From the NCBI RefSeq assembly GCF_030463565.1, contig NC_134676.1:4421001-4485000 (forward strand): a stretch of DNA of 64,000 nucleotides, in the 5' to 3' direction. Position 1 is the first letter of the stretch; each line of letters starts with the position of its first letter. Below, in pieces: positions 61,784-64,000 of this stretch. The position numbers and the translations under genes were made by a program. The notes under the pieces are model-generated. The model made no database searches. It was given only the letters and a program-made list of their open reading frames with translations, and was not told the origin of the DNA. Source of the stretch: Pelecanus crispus (taxonomy: Eukaryota > Chordata > Aves > Pelecaniformes > Pelecanidae).

Positions 61784-62427
61784 GTAAAGGGCACCGGGCA
61801 GGGGGACGGGATGCGCGGGTGGCCGCGGAGAGCATGGAAACTTTTTTTTTTTTTTTTTTTGGTTGGTTTTCACTCTTTTTCCGCGCTTTCCCGTTGCATG
61901 CGGGCGGCGGCTGCGCGCTCCCCGGGGGTGCGGAGGGAGGAACCCGTCGGGGGGAGCAGGCGGGCGCGGTGCCCGCCGAGGCGGCGGCTTCCCCGGGGCA
62001 GTTTTGCGGGACGGGGAGGCGGACACGCGTGTGCTCACTGCGTGTTTCGGGGTGAGCCGAAACCCGTGTTTCGGTGGCTTGGAGCATCTTCGGAACGCGG
62101 GGCGGGCGGCGGGCTCCTTTACCATCATCTCCGCGCCCGCGGTGGGATGCGCAGGTCGGGGTGCTGGGGTGCGCGGAGGCGGGGCAGGGCACACACCCCC
62201 GGTGAGGCCAGGGTGGGTTTTGGGGAGGGGGGGGGGGGGGCCGGGGTCGCTGAGCAAATGCCCCCTCGGGCAGCGCCGCCCCACGCCGGGAGACCGGGGG
62301 CAGGGGGGGTGTTTGCAGCGGGGTCCCCCCCCGTCCCCGCTGGGTCCACCCCACACCGCCCCCCCCCACGTCCCCGGTGGGTCCCCGGCTGACGCCGCTG
62401 TGTCTCTCTCCCCCTCCCCGCCCGCAG
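61784..62427 (+). other. SKOR2: Probable first intron of SKOR2 (within the 5' UTR)
   Basis: Bounded by a GTAAAG donor and a CCGCAG acceptor with a strong pyrimidine tract. It is GC-rich and contains a T19 run (61842-61860) and a G tract near 62225-62240. Long antisense open frames across it are GC-driven and not gene-like. Confidence 0.45.
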
Positions 62428-62460
62428 CTGGAGCAGAGCAGCCCCCCCGGTGCTGAGGCG
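62428..62460 (+). other. SKOR2: SKOR2 5' UTR at the start of the first coding exon, with splice acceptor
   Basis: A pyrimidine-rich tract (CT and C runs from about 62400) ends in CCGCAG at 62422-62427, an excellent splice acceptor. The first exon base would be 62428, leaving 33 nt of untranslated sequence before the ATG. An in-frame TGA-containing frame just upstream (TGA at 62454-62456) shows that this stretch is not coding in the frame that would join the 55385 ATG. The exact acceptor is inferred from consensus only. Confidence 0.7.
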
Positions 62461-64000
62461 ATGGCGACCAGCCCGCTGCCCGGCCCCACCGACATCCTGC
62501 TGCCCTCGCCGGCCGGCGCGTACCCGCCGGACCCCATGAACCAGCCGAGGGCCGGCCACGCCGCCATGAAGCCCAACCAGGTGGGGCAGGTGATTCTCTA
62601 CGGCATCCCCATCGTCTCCCTGGTCATCGACGGGCAGGAGCGGCTGTGCCTGGCGCAGATCTCCAACACCCTCCTTAAAAACTTCAGCTACAACGAGATC
62701 CACAACCGGCGGGTGGCCCTGGGCATCACCTGCGTGCAGTGCACGCCGGTGCAGCTGGAGATCCTGCGGCGGGCCGGGGCCATGCCCATCTCCTCCCGCC
62801 GCTGCGGCATGATCACCAAGCGGGAGGCGGAGCGGCTCTGCAAGTCCTTCTTGGGGGAGAACCGGCCCCCCAAACTGCCGGATAACTTCGCTTTCGACGT
62901 GTCCCACGAGTGCGCCTGGGGTTGCCGCGGGAGCTTCATCCCGGCCCGCTACAACAGCTCCCGGGCCAAGTGCATCAAGTGCAGCTACTGCAGCATGTAC
63001 TTCTCCCCCAACAAGTTCATCTTCCACTCCCACCGCACCCCCGACGCCAAATACACCCAGCCCGACGCCGCCAACTTCAACTCCTGGCGCCGGCACCTCA
63101 AGCTCACCGACAAAAACCCCCAGGACGAGCTGGTCTTCGCCTGGGAGGACGTCAAGGCCATGTTCAACGGCGGCAGCCGCAAGCGGGCCCTGCCGCCCGC
63201 CCCGCCGGCCCCCGCCGCCGCCGCCCCCGCCGCCTGCCACCCGCTGGGCTCGGTGAAGGCGGCGGCGGCCGTGGTGGGCGGCGGGTTGCTGAGCCCGCAC
63301 CTCCTGGCCGCCCCGCCCGAGCTGCACCAGAAGCGGCCGCGCTTCGAGGAGGACGAGGAGCTGCAGGAGGCGGTGGCGGCGGCGGCGGCGCACGGCGGCA
63401 AGAGCCCGCGGAGCTACCCGGTCATCCCGGTGCCCAGCAAGGGCTCCTTCGGCGGCGTGCTCCAGAAGTTCCCCGGCTGCGGGGGGCTCTTCCCGCACCC
63501 CTACGGTTTCCCCGCCGCCGCCTTCGGCCTCTGCCACAAGAAGGAGGAGGGCGGCGGCGGCGGCGACGCCCTCGGCGGGGCGGCGGCACACAAGGCCGGC
63601 GGGGGCGCGGCGGGCGGCGGCCTCTCGGGGCTCTTTTGGCCGGGCAGGAAGGACGCCGCCTTCTACCCGCCCTTCTGCATGTTCTGGCCGCCCCGCACAC
63701 CGGGCGGGCTGCCGGTCCCCACCTACCTGCAGCCGCCGCCGCAGCCCCCCGGCACCCTGGGCTGCTCGCTGGGCGACGGGGCGGGCCTGCTGCGCCAGGC
63801 CTTCCTGGACCTCTCGGAGCCCGGCGGCGAGGCGGGGGCCCCGGGGCTGGGCACGCCGCCCGCCCCCGCCGCGCCCCCCCCGCCCGCTCCCGCCGCCGCC
63901 GCCGCCGCGCGGGACCCGCTCTTCGAGTCGCCCCCTGGCGGCGCGGAGCCCGCCTCGCCCGCCGCCTCCGAGGGGGGCAGCGGCGGCGGCGGCGGCGGCG
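62461..64000 (+). CDS. SKOR2: SKOR2, SKI family transcriptional corepressor 2 (5' part of coding sequence, runs off window)
   Basis: Seen: an open frame of 513 codons from ATG 62461 to the window edge, with no stop and no frameshift. Residues about 38-133 form the Dachshund-homology (SKI/SNO/DAC) domain, including VGQVILYGIPIVSLVIDGQ. Residues about 142-236 form the SMAD4-binding SAND-like domain, with Cys151, 155, 171, 174, 177 and His189/191 as likely metal ligands. A low-complexity linker follows, with Ala/Pro runs (247-258, 306-310), a basic KRPRF patch at 291-295, a conserved SYPVIPVPSKGSFGGVLQKF block (318-337) and the GLSGLFWPGRKDAAFYPPF segment. VILYGIP, ENRPPKLPDN and SHECAWGC favour SKOR2 over the paralogue SKOR1. 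Start: G at -3 and +4, and upstream frames are closed. Known: SKOR2 (CORL2/Fussel-18) is a nuclear corepressor that recruits HDAC1, binds SMADs to damp TGF-beta/BMP signalling, and is needed for Purkinje-cell differentiation. Human SKOR2 is about 1000 residues, so the C-terminal coiled-coil half is missing here only because the window ends in a GGC repeat. Confidence 0.96.
   Translation, partial: MATSPLPGPTDILLPSPAGAYPPDPMNQPRAGHAAMKPNQVGQVILYGIPIVSLVIDGQERLCLAQISNTLLKNFSYNEIHNRRVALGITCVQCTPVQLEILRRAGAMPISSRRCGMITKREAERLCKSFLGENRPPKLPDNFAFDVSHECAWGCRGSFIPARYNSSRAKCIKCSYCSMYFSPNKFIFHSHRTPDAKYTQPDAANFNSWRRHLKLTDKNPQDELVFAWEDVKAMFNGGSRKRALPPAPPAPAAAAPAACHPLGSVKAAAAVVGGGLLSPHLLAAPPELHQKRPRFEEDEELQEAVAAAAAHGGKSPRSYPVIPVPSKGSFGGVLQKFPGCGGLFPHPYGFPAAAFGLCHKKEEGGGGGDALGGAAAHKAGGGAAGGGLSGLFWPGRKDAAFYPPFCMFWPPRTPGGLPVPTYLQPPPQPPGTLGCSLGDGAGLLRQAFLDLSEPGGEAGAPGLGTPPAPAAPPPPAPAAAAAARDPLFESPPGGAEPASPAASEGGSGGGGGG

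Larger units (their letters stand above)
58900..64000. other. CpG island spanning the SKOR2 promoter and first coding exon
   Basis: CpG dinucleotides and GC content are high almost throughout, strongest at 59.0-59.3, 61.4-62.4 and 62.4-64.0 kb. They are interrupted by AT-rich patches at 60.0-60.15 and 60.5-61.2 kb and by homopolymer runs. Long CpG islands over the first exon are typical of developmental transcription-regulator genes. Confidence 0.75.

Noticed and set aside
62125..63591. 488-codon open frame on the minus strand over the SKOR2 coding exon
   Set aside because: It is the antisense shadow of GC-rich SKOR2 codons; its protein is Ala/Gly/Arg-rich without domains, while the sense frame matches SKOR2 residue by residue.
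1..64000. A novel defence, mobile or biosynthetic gene system
   Set aside because: The window is vertebrate non-coding DNA with one known gene; nothing supports a multi-gene system.

Overview
The window looks like a piece of a bird nuclear chromosome. It has no dense prokaryote-style coding. It carries typical avian interspersed repeats: a CR1 LINE with the terminal ATTCTATG-type 3' repeats, and several solo endogenous-retrovirus LTRs of types common in bird genomes. Its one recognisable gene is the start of SKOR2 (SKI family transcriptional corepressor 2), running off the right-hand edge on the + strand. In chicken the SKOR2/SMAD2 region is on chromosome Z, so a Z-linked location is likely, but that is inferred and not seen.

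Layout. Positions 1 to about 52.8 kb are AT-rich, non-coding DNA upstream of SKOR2. Here I find three solo LTRs of one family, each with a perfect 5-bp target duplication (2776-3344 plus, 36404-36932 minus, 42696-43265 plus), and one longer LTR of another family (28318-29460). There is a 5'-truncated CR1 copy (8690-9268), two smaller LINE tail fragments (about 7506-7633 and 30835-30935), two decayed reverse-transcriptase relics (14784-15180 and about 37265-37640), a 5S-rRNA-derived SINE relic (39008 to about 39175) and several MIR-like relics. A 376-bp polypurine array lies at 9961-10336. The rest is unique sequence; several stretches rich in TAATTA/ATTA homeodomain cores and free of recognisable repeats look like conserved non-coding (enhancer) candidates.

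From about 52.8 kb the sequence becomes GC-rich and is crowded with very long homopolymer runs, including C18 directly followed by A17 and one G33 tract. A CpG-rich block at 54.7-56.0 kb ends in an ATG followed by a perfect CAG|GTGAGT splice donor (55385-55404), a candidate upstream alternative first exon. The probable main promoter lies around 61.4-61.6 kb, with a full palindromic CRE at 61564-61571. A non-coding first exon probably ends at the donor at 61784. The first coding exon begins at 62428 with the start codon at 62461.

The SKOR2 reading frame stays open for 513 codons to the end of the window. It contains the complete Dachshund-homology (SKI/SNO/DAC) domain and the SMAD4-binding SAND-like zinc domain. 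The C-terminal half of the protein lies outside. I see no new biological system here: the novelty is in regulatory architecture, repeat relics and unusual low-complexity DNA.
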